Assembly (NCBI GenBank): GCA_013398615.1
Contig: VZSR01003798.1
Span: 11,199,606-11,263,605, forward strand
DNA from: Brachypodius melanocephalos
Lineage: Eukaryota > Chordata > Aves > Passeriformes > Pycnonotidae
Direction of reading: 5' to 3'
DNA: 64,000 nt
The position numbers and the translations under genes are program-made. A model generated the notes under the pieces. The model did not search any database. It worked only from the letters and a program-made list of their open reading frames with translations, and was not told the origin of the DNA. Below are positions 36,300 to 50,515 of this stretch, in pieces (within the stretch, counting starts at the first letter, position 1; every line of letters starts with the position of its first letter).

Positions 36300-39200
36300 A
36301 TTGCAAAGGTATTTAATGTATCACAACAGCACCCTCCCCAATCCTTGATACAGATAAATTGTCGTATCTGTTAAAACCCAGCCCACAATGATGGGCAGTC
36401 AATACAATAAACAATTCAGTCTCCAGTAGAGATGAGCAAAAGAATTTCTCATCTACAGAAGCAACCTTTTTGTTGTTTCTGCACAAGAGTGAAAAGAATT
36501 ACTTTTCAGTTGGCCCCTGTTTCTGACTTTCACTTAGCAGAACAGAAAGCTGTATATTGCCATGGAGGGGGAAAGCTGAAGGTCAGTCAAGAAATTCAGC
36601 TTGTTGCATCACACTGCCCTGGTCTGAATCTGATCCGCATGCTCAGCAGCAGGGTGACTGCAGAGAACTACAACAGATATTCCAAAAAAAGGAACAAAAA
36701 AAAAAAGAAAAAGAAAAAACAAAAGCATTGCTTACAAAGGTTGCCCATAATAGATGAAAATGATTTACAATGTAAACTTGGCATCCTAATCAAGGGAACA
36801 GGAATTTAGAATGATTCACATGGTAAAAATCAGGAGTTTGCTCAATGTGAGAAAGAGGAAGATAAGTGAGCTTTATGAATTGGCACAGTAAGGTTGTCCA
36901 GAGATATTTAGGTGTCTCACGGGATTTTCAGTCAATGTAAATTAGATGTGTAATGGTTTTGAAAAATCTCACTCTATGCCTATTGCATGTTGAAGTGCCA
37001 AATCACTTCTAATAATAGTCAGTGAGGCCTGCTACCCATTAAAAAGGAAAGGTAGAGGGCTCTGCTTGAGCTTTGGAATTATCTCTTTGGTTCCAACCTC
37101 CAACTGTGAATTTAGGAATTTCTCTTCTATAATATGTTGAGGAGTAAGCAACCAGACTTGTCTCTTGAATGAGATTTTGTACCTACAGTCCAGATGGTGG
37201 GAATACCAGTCTGTGCTCCTCAAGCAATAATTTAACATTTTACTTGCCCCAATTGCTCCATCTCTATCTGCAGTCTATAGTACAAATATGCAGCAATATT
37301 TCCCCAAATATGATGTTACAGGGTTATGAGATATATCTGGGTGAGGTGACTGAGGAGAAACACGGAGAAATCAATCAAAAATCATGAAATAAATAATTTT
37401 ACCTTTTATTCTTATAAAAGGTACCAAAGCCTGCACTATTTAAAATAGATAAGAAAGAATATAGAGTCTGCACTATTCTAGTAGGACACAAAGACAGCTG
37501 TAACATTGTTACTGCTATGGAGTTAAACTTTCTCCTCCACTATGTCCCAATCACACTGCTCCATCAGCAGACAGGGATTAGTAACCTCATAGATACAACA
37601 GAAAATATTTTACACGGATTTCCATGGATGTGCAATGCAATTTGCTACACTGGACCTGTGTCCCAGTTGGAGCACTCTGTTGCAGCAAAGGACACCCCTG
37701 GAAGCGATCTGGAACAAACTTTGCCCCAGCCATTCGAATGTTTTCTGAGGTGTCTCTTGATTTTTTGGCTGTGCCAGCCACGTCCCCACCATTGCTCAGG
37801 GCAGCTCTTGTCTGCCTCGTGATTTATTTCTCATTTGCCAGTGTATTTTGTTTCAGTGATTCACTTGGCTGGTAAGAGAAATATGTTTTGGTAACATTAT
37901 CCCATACTGGCAAACTGCCCACTAAGAAATACATCTGGGAGAACTGAGCATAAACTGGGAACAGTTTCATTCCTTGATTCTGGCTTGGATGATCTGTATT
38001 TTAGATTGAAATTTTCATAAGCAACCCTGTTGGGTGAGTCTTAGTTCTGCATATCCTCTGTTTGCTTTTCAGGACTTAATTTTCTACCATCCTTGAAAAC
38101 TTGAAAATATCTGCAGATGTTAGGCAGCATCATCCATGTCTCCTCATGGGATTCTCAATGAGATGGTCCAGGTTCCTTTCTCAGTTCCTGCTGTGTGAGC
38201 TCTCAGATGCAGCTCCTGGTAGGATCTGCCTCACTCAGTCCTGAGAATAACTGCACAATGCTACATACAATGCTACATCCCCAAATGGATTTGCATTTAC
38301 ACAGCAGTAAAAGATGCTGAGGAGCCTCCCTTGAGAGGTTCTGGGAATAATAGCATAGGGGGTGTGTATTATGCATAACCAGGTACCCTAAGATTTCCAA
38401 GCACATCTAGCTCTCATGTACATTTTTTCCTGTAATTTCAGCATCCCAGCAGACACAGCTCCTCTTTGCTATCCCATTTCCCATAGTCCAGTCTCAGCTG
38501 TAGTGGATGGTTGCTCCCAGTGTTCCATAAACCCCACTTCTCAATCCCAAACACTTAACAAAGGTTTGCAAAACACAGTGCATGTAAAATATGGTTGTCA
38601 GTCTCCAAGATCAAATCAGTTAGTGGCTGTCCAGGAATTTCATTGTGTTTGAGTTCTTCCTTTCGCTGAGAGGGAACGGCAAAAGGCACCAATAATGACT
38701 CTCCTGGTATCAATGTCACCTCAGAGCCAAGCTTTTTCATTCTTATACTATTTTCTGAATTAATATTAAAGAGGAGAGTGCAAAAGTGTGTCTATTCTAG
38801 GAAGAAAAAGAAAAGCCCCATTCTAGCATCTGTTTCTGTCTCTCAAGTTCTTTTTATGCTACAGGCTGGTTCTATCTGAGGAGACATAATGTCATAATAA
38901 ATCTGTCTACCTCTCACTCACTCCACCAGAAAGGAGATCTTGCTTTGGATTGTATATATTCTTTCCACTTTTGGGGATGACTTTTTTCCAACACTTCTAA
39001 GCAAAATGCAGAAGTCCTTTTGTTCTCAAGGTGTATTTCCCTTGACATTAGTTCTGCCTGTGAATATAATGCACAGGGGAACTTTTGTGCTGTACCTCAA
39101 TAAAAACACAAAAATCAGCAGAAACCTCAGAAAATTTGTCCAATCTATTCTCTCATACACCATGCAGAGAAGGCAAAATGCAAAATTCCTCTTATAACTA

Positions 39201-40502
39201 AGCACCAGCTGTGCAAATGGTATAGCCTTCTTTTTGCTGCAATCTAACCCACTGAGGTTAAAAATAAATATTAGAATAATGGTTTTATTAATATGGTATT
39301 AATAAAAAATACCTTCCAAATAAAAAGAGAAGAATTACTTTTCTTGGCTTTGGGAAAATTACTGTCTCAGAAAAAGCTCTTGTGATTTTTTTCAACATTA
39401 TCCTTGTTTCATGACTTACTGCCTCCTGTTTATGTCCCTGGTGAAACAAGCAGAACCCACGTGTCTGAACTGACCTCTATCTCTGTCTTCTCTCGAGTAC
39501 AGATGAAATAAGCAAAGAGATCACAAGATTACCTCTTCTGTCAAATGCACATCTTCTGGATGTTGTGAACAATATATACATAACATGCAAGGCACTTCTA
39601 AATCACTACTGTCTTTCGCTCTTAACATCATCTAAGCATCTTAATTAAACTTTGCACTCCCATATACCTTAAGTGCTGAGTTCTTGTAACATTTCCCAAT
39701 GTATAGGCAAAGGAAAGTGAGGAAAAAACCCACGCATGAAGAAACGCCAAGGAAAAACCATCCAGCCATCAAACTGAGTAAACTCTGTCTCACTTCTATG
39801 AAAGTAAGGAAAAATTTCTTATTTATCTGATACTGTATTTCTGTCAAAATAACTATTCTCTAGCTATTTTTTATGTCTGTCTTCAAGTACCAGACTTAGA
39901 TCAGACTCATATAGGGAAAAGACTGTTCATGCTTTGTCTCTAGCTCCTTGTCTCCTTCACTGTAAATTCTGGAAACACATCTTTGATTGGGCACAATTCC
40001 CTTGCCACTTCACAAACCAAACTGAGATGAGGCCAATTATGGGAGTCTTTCATCTTGTAGAAGTGAGATATCAAAGAGTGTAGTTTGATAGAGGCAAAAA
40101 CTTCTAGTGAGACATTATCACATGCATTACACTCACACATGGGACTCTGGACATAAAAGATCAATGCAGAAAAGTACCAAAAGGTCAGTTTTCAAGATTT
40201 CCTGAATATTCAAGGATTCAGCATAGACTTCTTTCTGACTATTGAACAAAACCGATTTAAATGAAAAACCCTGCTTGTGGATTGCCTGGCCAACTTCTCA
40301 GACCTTCCCTACTTCCTGTTGTAGAGAGTAAAAACAAATGTTTTCAAAATGTCTATTATATATTTAAATAGTTCTCAAACAGAAGAATAAGTCTTAAGTA
40401 GATTTTCAACCCATCAGCCCTATCAGTTCCTATATTTTACCTGAAGTGGTAATTTAATAAACACAGCTACAGGATTGTTTAAGGATAAAAGAGATCCTCT
40501 TT
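36300..40502. other. Non-coding segment
   Basis: No gene recognised. A-rich at 36684-36724, which accounts for a lysine-rich 125-codon frame at 36432-36809. A 12-bp tandem duplication lies at 38255-38278 (ACAATGCTACAT twice). Confidence 0.5.
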
Positions 40503-40679
40503 AAAAAAACAAAACAAAATAAAACAAACAAAAAAATCCCGAAAACAAAACCACCAAAACAAAACCCACAAAACTCACCAAAAAACCCACCAACAAACCA
40601 ACCAACAAACAACCCCAAACAACAACAGAATACACACACACAAAAAAACCAAACCCAAAACAAAAACCCATCCAAACAA
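40503..40679. repeat. Long CAAA/CCAAC low-complexity tract
   Basis: 177 bp almost without T or G on the + strand: CAAAA, CCACAAAA, CCAACAAA units and a short CA run. The 122-codon minus frame through it (40454-40822) encodes a Phe/Gly/Val-rich artefact. This is the longest low-complexity tract in the window. Confidence 0.95.
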
Positions 40680-42549
40680 GAGAAGAGATCCTTTTTTAAC
40701 GGAAAAAAGGAAGATAATTTACTTTTTGTGAGGGGGGAGGGTCTACTGTGATTGTAGTCTCTTAAGAAATGTAGATTTTGGCAATTATGGTTATATAGAT
40801 ATTTCCCAACTCTATTTTTCAAAATTATACAAGAAAATTAGGCTGTCATATATAAAAACAGCTGATTGCGAAGTGTGGCTTTACCTAGAGCAATTTTTGA
40901 AAAGGAGATGCTTGACTGAAAGCTAAAAATAGAGTCCTAAATTTTCCTTGAGAAAACAAACAACTGTCTCCAGGAAGAATCTGTAGATTTGCAGAACTTC
41001 TTAAAGCAACTTCAGTCTTTCCAAAAGCTGCTTCTTGCCTCCTTTCTCTCTCCTTTTCCCACCCAGCAACACACATACACACAGAAGAGACAGGGAGATG
41101 TTTGTGAAAACTGCAGTTTCCGCAATCAAAAGTACAACATTTACTATGGCTTTTATCAAAGATTTCAATTCCCTCATCTTAAGGAAAATGACCCTTTTAT
41201 TTTGTTGTGGACATAAAATTATGGCTCAGGGAAAATTGGAAGCATTTCTGTTGAGGGAAATCAATTTTCTCACTGCCATATATGATCAACATGTCACAGC
41301 CATCACCTAGATAATAATAGTAAAGTACAAGTAAAATGGCTGGTAATACTGGCTTCAGGGAAAAAAAAAAGAAAAAAAAAAAAAAAAGGGAAAGATAACA
41401 CTTTTCTTTCCCCCCAACATGTTTTCAATAAAAAAAAAAAGAAGAAAGAACGCAAAAGTTTCTCCTGTGATCATAGCCTTTCAGAACGAGAATGTTTTAT
41501 TTTGTTTATTGATAGTCTGAAGTGTTGGTGAATCTGATGAGAAATTTGGTCTTCCTGGAAAATAGTCAGCGCTTTGTGTAAGCTTTTCAATCAGCTTGTT
41601 AATGGGGGGCTAATGGTAAGGAGAAGTGACCAGCCTGAGATTACCCAGGAGTACGTTTATGTAGAGGCAACACTCAAAGCAGAGAAGCATCTTCTTAATT
41701 TGGATACTACAAACAAAGGAAACATCAAATATGACCTTGCTGGGGAAATGTTAATGGCTTCTGCTCATCCTCCTTCTGCCACTTAGCATCTCTTGTGCCC
41801 CACCTCGGGAAGCTTCCCGGCAGAAGTGTGCATTAGCAGAACTCTACCCTCACAAAACACCGGCTCAGGCAAGGAAAAAACATTACAAGTGATTAAATGG
41901 TCTTTTGATGTTCACTTCAACAGATGTAACAGGTCACCACAGTTAAGCACATCTTCAGTGATGCCATAATAGTATATACAAGGTAAATCAGAACTCAGTA
42001 AACAAAGGGAAATAGTTTCATGTTTCAGTCTGAATTTTCAATGTTGTCAAATAAAGATCAAGAAACTACAGCTGCAAAGGTTAAGGACTGCAACACTGGA
42101 AATGAGAATACATACCAACACTAATTTTAATTATTGAAGAAATGTAAATGTGACAGAATCCTTCAAACCCTGGTGGTAACTGAGAGTAAATAATTTCTAG
42201 GACATAAAATAATAATCATCTCTGCTCTTCCTCCTCTGTTGTACTTTGAACTTTATAAAATTTAAAGAGGAGATGATGTCATTCATATCATGCTTCAAGA
42301 ATGGCAGAGGGCTTACAGAACAAGCTGAAAAATTAGTGTAATAAGATTCGTCTTAAGACAGAAAGGGAACAAAAAAAGGAAATTAGGGCTAATGCATCTC
42401 CCATAGTTTTTGTTGATGATTCTGGATGTTGCTACTGTTCCTACTGCTAAATCCTGAAAGACCATTCCTATTAACCAGTTGCCTTAATATCCACAGCTGG
42501 ATGTAACTGGTTTTCACCTTTGAAAATCGAGTAGGTTGTGCATTCCTAG
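40680..42549. other. Non-coding segment with two poly-A tracts
   Basis: No gene recognised. A-rich tracts lie at 41361-41387 (10 A, G, 16 A) and 41428-41450. Open frames are below 100 codons. Confidence 0.5.
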
Positions 42550-42597
42550 GAACTTATGTGGGATCCAAGAGCAAAATCAGTGACATCAGATCATCAG
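42550..42597 (+). other. Candidate exon, 48 bp, frame-preserving (unproven)
   Basis: Moderate acceptor TTGTGCATTCCTAG and strong donor ATCAG|GTGAGTCGG. The 48 bp are 16 codons open in frame 0 (ELMWDPRAKSVTSDHQ). No protein recognised. Confidence 0.2.
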
Positions 42598-43815
42598 GTG
42601 AGTCGGGGTCCTTGAAGAAAGGTATCAGCAAAACAGTCTCTAGGTTTTCAGCACCAGTTAAGCACTGTTTGGTAGAGGGCACAGATGAATAATAAGGAGT
42701 GATTTTCCTTGGCTCTGCTTGACCCATGCCCTCAAACTACCCCCTCTAAATACTTCCAAAGTAGTATTATTATGTAGGGTGGTGTAAACTGGGATGATTA
42801 CGTATCAGGATATGAAAAAGAAGGGACAGCACCAGATTGTGGTCACTTCAAAGTATATCTTTTCCTGACACACCTTGGCCAATAGCTTCTTTTAGAGAAG
42901 CCTCCATTTCCACTCAACACAAGTGAAACTTCTGCTTTGGCTGCCAGATTCCCATGAGAATTCCTGTGAGAGGTAGTCAGAGAAAGGATCTGATTTGTGT
43001 TCTTATTAATGACAAAAGTGAGGAAGATGCTTTCTACTTGGGTTCTCAGGCAGCAAAAACATCTAATTTAAACAGTTTGGTAGTTATATTCTTTACTAAA
43101 CTGCATAAAACAAAGCATATATTTATATTTTTTGAAGGACTTATTGTGAATTTCATGAAAGTCCACTATGTCCTTGATTTGGTAAAATGTTTAAGAATAA
43201 AACTAGTGTGACTCCTAAATACTTCAAATCAAGCATCTGCTTACTTTGGTGAGGAGCTCTGTGTAATAATTGATGAAGGTTAAACATTAAATCTTCCAAG
43301 CCTATCTGATCATTCTAAGAATATGCAATGTCATGACATGCTTCAAATTTAAATACAGTCTGGAAGTGTGTGTCTAAAGAGTAAAAAGTATAACTGAAAT
43401 GTGCTAAAAATACGGTGAAGACCTTTCAAATCCTTTTTTAGCCTTTAATCCATTATTTAGCACTTCATTCTTTAAAAGAAACCTGCAGAGCTATATCCTC
43501 AGAAGCACAACCTTGAAACAAAGTGTTTTTAGACATGCACAGAAAGCATTAGCAGCTTTCATTGCAAAATGACACCTGTGTGCCCGTATGTCCTGATCCC
43601 TGAAGTCATACTTCACAGCATAGAGTTATTCATTCAAAAACACTTCATCTGATTTATATCAAAGTATCTGCTCCTGTCTACACAGACTAAGTAAATGTCC
43701 AGCTCAGACAGCAAACATTATTGTCTTGAAATCTTTCATTCTGGTGTATTATCATACATTTATCATTATGGTGTTTCATACCCACATACCCATAAATATT
43801 TGGTTTTGGTTGTAG

Positions 43816-43848
43816 CAGACCTGAGTGTCATGGAAAGCTGACCTGCAA
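43816..43848 (+). other. Candidate microexon, 33 or 30 bp (unproven)
   Basis: The acceptor is a NAGNAG pair (GGTTTTGGTTGTAGCAG), so the exon would be 33 or 30 bp. The donor is CTGCAA|GTAAGTAAG. Both lengths preserve frame and one frame is open (RPECHGKLTC). Tandem acceptors with a microexon-sized segment are plausible in neuronal genes but also arise by chance. Confidence 0.2.
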
Positions 43849-46800
43849 GTAAGTAAGAGAAAAATCTTATCTGTGGCCTTGGAGAAAGGGAGATAAAAAT
43901 GAAGGGAAAGTTTGAGCAGTGTGAGCAAAACTTTTTTTAAGGTAAATTAAGTAAATGTCCCGTAGTCAGTTATTAACTTCACATGGTTAATGCTGCTGTT
44001 TGGTCTAGGAAGGTTATCTGCTGTAACATTTCTTAACATTTTCATAATGTTATCAAGAATTAAAAAGGTAACATTTATCAAACATTCCCAGTGTCTGTGA
44101 GTCAGAACAAAGAGCAGCCACACAGTTGTGATAACGTCAGGCTGTCAGCTAGAAGCGAGTCCAAATACCTTGGAGATATTTGCTTTTGGATGATGCATTC
44201 TCTGTCATGTAAAAATGTAACTTTTCAAAGTACACATGTTACTGATTAAGTTAAAGACAGAAAATCTTATTTCCTTCTAATTACTTCTAAAGCCATATGC
44301 AAAAGATGGAGAAGGATAATCAATGGGATGATCCAGATAAAGGAGCCTTAACATGAAGAGAAAACAGAGGGCCCAAACCTCCAAATCCTTCTCTGATTAG
44401 TCTTTAATCTGCAGTGAGATTGCTCATGTGAAACAGAAGTTACAGGACCAGATCTTAAATCTCCCAATTGCATCTTCCTAAGAAAAGAGGTGGATTAAAA
44501 TCCAGACCTAATGTTGCATTGTGTCTGGCAGTATCAGAGAAACAATGGCAGCAGCCATTGAGTCTAAAAGACTTGTACCATTCCAACAGACTCTAATTTG
44601 GACAGTTAGGACTAATCTTCAATGCTGAGAAGTGAAAATTTTGATTACAGCACTTTGGGTTAAAACCCTTACTAATGAAGCAATTGAACCCATGCAAGTG
44701 ATCATGCTAAAGGCAACCAAAAATCCAGGACTAACAAAACAAACCTTTTCACTACAACAAAGAGCATAATCTCTGAGTGAAAAGCTTATTATCACTTTAA
44801 AATAAATGCCAGAGTTCTACAAGTGTCTTGGGGCTCAGGGTAAGACACTGTGTGCTGATTTACATTTTACATTAATAATTATATTTGTGGAGGTTATTCC
44901 AAGAAAGAGCAATGTGCAAGTTAGGGAATGGAGAGGCTTGGAAATCATGGAACTAAACAGCCTTGACTACAACTCAGATCTGGTTTAGGTTCATCTCCAA
45001 CCATTCATTTCCCTGTTGAGGTCTGAGCAAATCCTGGCACTTCTGTATTAACAGCTCTTATCCAGACCTATTTCTTGTCAATAATAAGTAACTCGGGAAG
45101 AGTAAATAGGTGAATAGCACTGCTAGTTACAATCTCTAACAAATTAAAAGGCATCAAATCAATATTATGTTTCAGTGGGACTCCACACTTTCCAATTCAC
45201 TCAATACTTCCTAAAATTATAATTTCACTAGTTAATCAGGGATTATTTAAATTATGTGTTAACAATGGCTTTAGTGTCCTTGTGTCTTCCAATATGTCCA
45301 GTAAATCCTGCATCAGGAAGTGGGACTAGAAGGATGAAGGCACCTGCTGGTGTTCCTTGGTGTGTAGGTACACACAAAGGCTGGATTCTTCACATCTCTC
45401 CTTGGCTGGCAGCAAACAGGCTGCTCTGCTTCTCCCTCAGCAGGACAGGGGACATGAGCAAAGGGAGCAGCACAAGACAGCTCCTGCTACTTCTAGCTGG
45501 GGAGCTCCCTAGGACCCACAAATGCCCCCATTTCTCAGGAAGGAGAATGTACTTCTGCTCTACATTTTTCTTATTTCCCAGATTTGTTACTATTTTATTG
45601 TAAAATACATCAAAATTATAGATGGCTCAGTGTCTTCTTTCTGCTTTGGCAAGGTGTTACCAAGGCTTCCTGATGTCCTGACTCCTCTGTGGAGTATGAT
45701 AGGTCTTAGAATAAATCTGTTACTCAGATCTGTAGACATTAGCAATTCTGGTTCCATTCCTCATAGGCAAAACACAAAATCCCTGCTCAAAATACATTGC
45801 GGGTTTAGTAGCAAAATGCAAAAGTAGTAGAACAACATTGTAAATTTATTGGGTTTTCTAATTATGAGACTGAAAATATTTGCTATTTTATTTAATATTT
45901 GGTATTAATTACAACCATCTATATTCCCTTTTGAGAGGTGCTAGTCCAGGATGAGCAATCAATTCCAGGCCAAATTCTGATCCAGGTAATAACCAGCAAG
46001 TACAGGATGATATTTTGATTTCAGTGACATTGCTCTAGATTTACTCTAATCTAACCAAGATTATTACCAAGTTTTCTTTAAAGACATTGCTCTCTCAGAT
46101 GCCTTTCCAGATTAATTGGCACAATTACATCCTTCTTTCTCTCTTCCCCCTCAGGTCAATCTGTATGTCAGAGGGCTACAAGCTCTGTTGATTCAGAGCT
46201 GAATGTGTCCTGTAGGGAAACGAGTTACCATGATCCTCCCCATCTCTAAAGGCCCAAACTCTTTTGGTTTTGATGTAGCAGTCACAAAAATACAGTCATC
46301 TTTCATTCACCCAGACTTTCTTTTCTTCATTTGAAAGGTAAGAGACACTTCCAGGATGCAATGGGCTGTCCCTTCACATGCGAAGCACTTCATGAAACCC
46401 TTAAATGCACTTATGACTTCTTCAGCTTCCTGAGTAAAAAGACTACTGGCATTTACAGTCAGCAGATAATCTTTCAACAGGAGAACTGCTAGGCCAGAGG
46501 GGATAGCTTTGTGACCTGAACATTGAGGATCAAATTAAGCCTTGGTGCAAGAGAAAGCGACTCATCTGGCTTCAATGGATCTGAGCACATTTACATCAGA
46601 GGTGGATTTTTCCTGAGAGTCTGCATGGCAGCAGAGATTCAAATCCCAGCAGCCAGAGATAAGTGAGGAGCAGATTGTCAGCCCAACAATATGAGAGAAG
46701 ATTTCCTATGAATGCCAGCTCAGGAATGGCTACTGTGAAAAAAGCCTCAACAACTAAGCAACAGGAAACATAACAAGATATTTACAGTTTGCCATGTGTT

Positions 46801-49800
46801 TCCCTAAGTCTAAGTAAGAGCAACCAGAAAGATACTTCTGTTAAATTTTCCTGAAATCTATTAATAATGGGCTTGTGATAATACTGGCTTTTCCTGTTCT
46901 ATTTTATCATTCAAACTCATTTCCTAAATAGCTGACAAATTTTCATCAGAACAGAAAATGCTGCTAGATGTATTTCAATTGACTATCCCAGGTGGACTGT
47001 GAATAATGTCCATTATAATTAAAAATTAAAAATCCATTAAATAAGCATTTCTGAATATCCCCCACTTTTCTGAACAAATTTTCTTCTGTTTCCATTATGT
47101 TAAAAAATGAAATAAAATTTTCTTTTATACCACGAGGGAGCAATTAATACTGCCTTTTTTTTTTTTTCAACCGCTCTTTGACTATGACTATTCATTATTT
47201 CATCAAGGCTAAGTAATCAATATTTTCATTTAAAAATAAAGACAAAAATCTTTTTTTTTAAGAACATAAATGCCATTTTCAGACCTGCAGTACCAGACAT
47301 TCTCAGGGAAAGCAGGAGAAATCAACAGCAGCTCCTATTCTCTCCTCTCCCGTTTAAATTTCCAGGGGAAAAGGCTGTGGGTTAGTAGCATTCAAAAACA
47401 ATGTTCCAATATTAGAAATCTCCCAACCAGAAAGTTGTATTTTGGACTTGTGTTTCCCAGACCTCTGCAGTAGCAAAATCCCTCATTGCTCTTAGATGGC
47501 AATTACACTTTAAGCAAAAAGATATTGCAGATCATTGATTCCTGCAAATCTCTTCTCCTTTGAAGTAGCAGCACTTGCTTATGAATGAAGATACACACAC
47601 TTTCACCTTGAAATCACATCAGCCTATTTTCCCCATTTAGTCCTGGAAGCACATGGATTAGATGTGCCAAATTGGATACATCTCATCAGAAGAAAAGAGG
47701 TTTGGTCCTCAGAGCCTCCCTTTAAGCAGGTGAGATACTCGTGTGAGGAGTCTCAGCACTATGACTGACACTATTTGTGGGAGTAGGATGAAGAGCAGGA
47801 AGCTTGTCCTGAACCTGAACACTCACAGCTCCACCCAGGTGAGGAAGAGCCAAGTCCTGCTGAAGCTTCGTGTCTGAATGTTTGTGTGTGCAAGGATTCC
47901 TTGCAGGAGGAAGGCTTCCACAACTCCGCTGTGTGAAACTACACAGTTGATTGACAGAGAAAAAAAGAGTTGAATTAAGCTCTTCTTTGATTTTACGGAA
48001 CATTGACTTCTGCAAATGTGACCTTAAATTCAAATTGATTTGATCTTAAATGCAGGAGATTTCATCTACCTTCCAGGCAAATATGCTCCATATGTTAAAT
48101 ACCAGTAAACATAGTTAAGTTCTCCACTGTCTATGAATGGAATACAGAACAGCTTTTCTGTAAAGACCAGATTCTCCCTCAGCAGCAGAAGATTTAAAAG
48201 GTCAGAACTGCTAATGATCAGCTGAAAACAAGGGCTTGCGTGAAATCTGTTAGAGTTTGCATTTCCAGTAGGTCCTAAAGTCCTTATAGAAAAATTCAGG
48301 TGAAATGGCTCCTTGTGGATTTTTTTTTGTCCTGGTGATGACTCTTTCTTCTTTATCCTCTGATGGTGAACAAGAAAACTAGAATGTTGTTTTTGGGACA
48401 AATCATCAAAATCCAGATATTTCCTCTGAGAAACTGCCACAAGTTCAGTATTTAAGCTGACCACTACTGCAAGGAGTAAGGAAATAACTTTTAATTAGTT
48501 ATAATTGCTTCCTGTAAGGTTTTGTAATTTTTCTTAAGGGTATCACACTGCTTGACACCCGAAGAAGACTTCTTCAACAATTTTGGCTACTTATTTGTTA
48601 TGCAGCCCTCTGATATTGTTCTGGATAGCCTCTATTTTTAGGTCTTGGATCATACATCCTGGGGAAGGAGAGTGATTCTATTCTCTCTCCCAAAGATAGA
48701 TTGCCCCTGAGTGCCAAAAGCTGGCAATGGAAAAAAACAAAAACAGCAGCAAAGTGCTCATGGCAGAAGGCTTGATGGAAGCTTTAGGGGACTAATTCTG
48801 ATATGTTTACTTTATTTTCTTTTTAATGGGTTGTCAGCTGAAGAGAACAAACAGCTCTTCCTGCATCCAGAAGCATAAGCATTTATTGGTCTAGATAAAG
48901 CACAGAGAAGAAAAATTGTTCAGGGTGTACTATAAGTCATCACCATGTCTCTTCAGGTAAAATGCCAAAGTATTTCAGCTGTACAGTTTTCACTGTGCTG
49001 CTCTGTGCAGCACAGACTGGCACCAGAATGTACCATGGCCATTGGAACAATGCAGAGTTGAATATTGAATATAACCTCTGAATCTCACCCTGCAACAGCC
49101 ACTCAGGTGAAAGCATTGCTGATATAATTCACAGAAATAGCAGTTTCCTTGGGAATTATATGTGTGTACTCTCAGGAGAAGGGTACACACCCCTATGCAC
49201 ATTCAGAGCCCTCCTGAAGCTGGGAGGGGTTTGGGAAGCTTTAAAGCATCAAGGATTGCAGTGTCCCAACTCTGACAGACCTATATGGGGAAGCTCTACT
49301 CTCTTCATGCTGTGAAACCAGTCCTTTGCAAAAAGAACTTGCTGTATTTTCCTGTTCACAAAACATGTCACCAGTAAAGCTTTGATTTCTTTACACTGGC
49401 ACTGGATCAAGCAAATGGTACACAGGGAAATCACTTTTGTAACTTTTCAGGACCTTAGTAAAAACATAGGGGATTGTTTTCAAAATGTCTGTGAAAGAAC
49501 ACCACATTGATATTGTTTAGCTGTGTTTCAGAATGGTGTCAGTAAAAGTGCAAAATTACATTTCCCCATGCCCACACTGGAGGTGTCTGGTAAATGTACT
49601 GCTGAGCTGACATTCAGTGTCCTTGCAATCAGTCAAGTCTATGTCTTTACAGAACCTGGGGTTTACAGCACTGCCCTGAGTTTATAGCTGAGGGTAGTCA
49701 TAAAGATCCATGTTTCTTTTATGTATTTCAAATAGATTTGAACCATAAGCCTTTCTTTGCAAAGAATTCTCTAGAAGGTAACCCTCCTAATCACCTTGTC

Positions 49801-50453
49801 TATTCTGGATTTGGATCTCAGCTGCCTCAATAGGTTTCATTACAACTGCACCTGTGTTGCTGTGTAAAACTGCCCAGAGGGAGACCAGAATGGTAAATAA
49901 ACCTCATTTCCCAAAATTACTCTTCTTCTGGTCAGCTTTGGAGTGGTTCTCTTGAAACTTGTGGACACTGGTTCTTTTTGTGACCACCAGTATGGGTCAC
50001 ACACATCTGACATGCCTTTGTGGTGACAATGACATTAACCTCAAAGGCAACCCAAGGACATGCCCAGATCGTCACTTCTTGAGGAAACAGGTTTTGATGG
50101 AAATCTTAAGATATGCTGATGCCAGGCTCTCAGGAGGAGTAATGGAGATGCCAGGTGTCAGCATACAGGGAATCCAGGGAATTGCTGGCATCCTGTCAGA
50201 CACAGGGAGAGCACAGCCAACAGGGATCAGTAAAACCAAAAACTGGCTGGGTAACTCTTGAATTCCACTGTCTTAGGGATGTGAGAAAGGAAAGGTTGCC
50301 ATTTTAACAACAGTATGTCCAATAATTCCAATCCCAGATTCTGCTCAGGCATAATCATTCATCTATATCTGTTAATGACATTTTAATTGCATATCCTTAT
50401 CTCATAAATATGGAAATATTTGTATATAGTAATATGTGCTAAAGAACACATTG
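43849..50453. other. Long unique non-coding segment
   Basis: No gene or mobile element recognised in 6.6 kb. Open frames up to 132 codons (48066-48464, minus) resemble nothing known. A 13-T run lies at 47155-47167. Another splice-flanked stretch occurs at 46279-46337 (+), also behind a tandem AG acceptor, with one open frame; I give it little weight. Confidence 0.5.
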
Positions 50454-50515
50454 AATTTCAGTTTGCCATCAATTTCAGTTTGCTATTTATATACAGCATA
50501 TGGATTTCAGTTTTC
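50454..50515. repeat. 17-bp tandem duplication plus a diverged third copy
   Basis: AATTTCAGTTTGCCATC at 50454-50470, a close copy at 50471-50487, and a diverged GATTTCAGTTTTCCC at 50503-50517. Confidence 0.85.

Noticed and set aside
36432..36809. 125-codon + strand frame with a lysine-rich stretch
   Set aside because: The lysines come from an A/GA-rich tract; no other support.
40454..40822. 122-codon minus-strand frame rich in Phe, Gly and Val
   Set aside because: Translation of the CAAA low-complexity tract, not a membrane protein.
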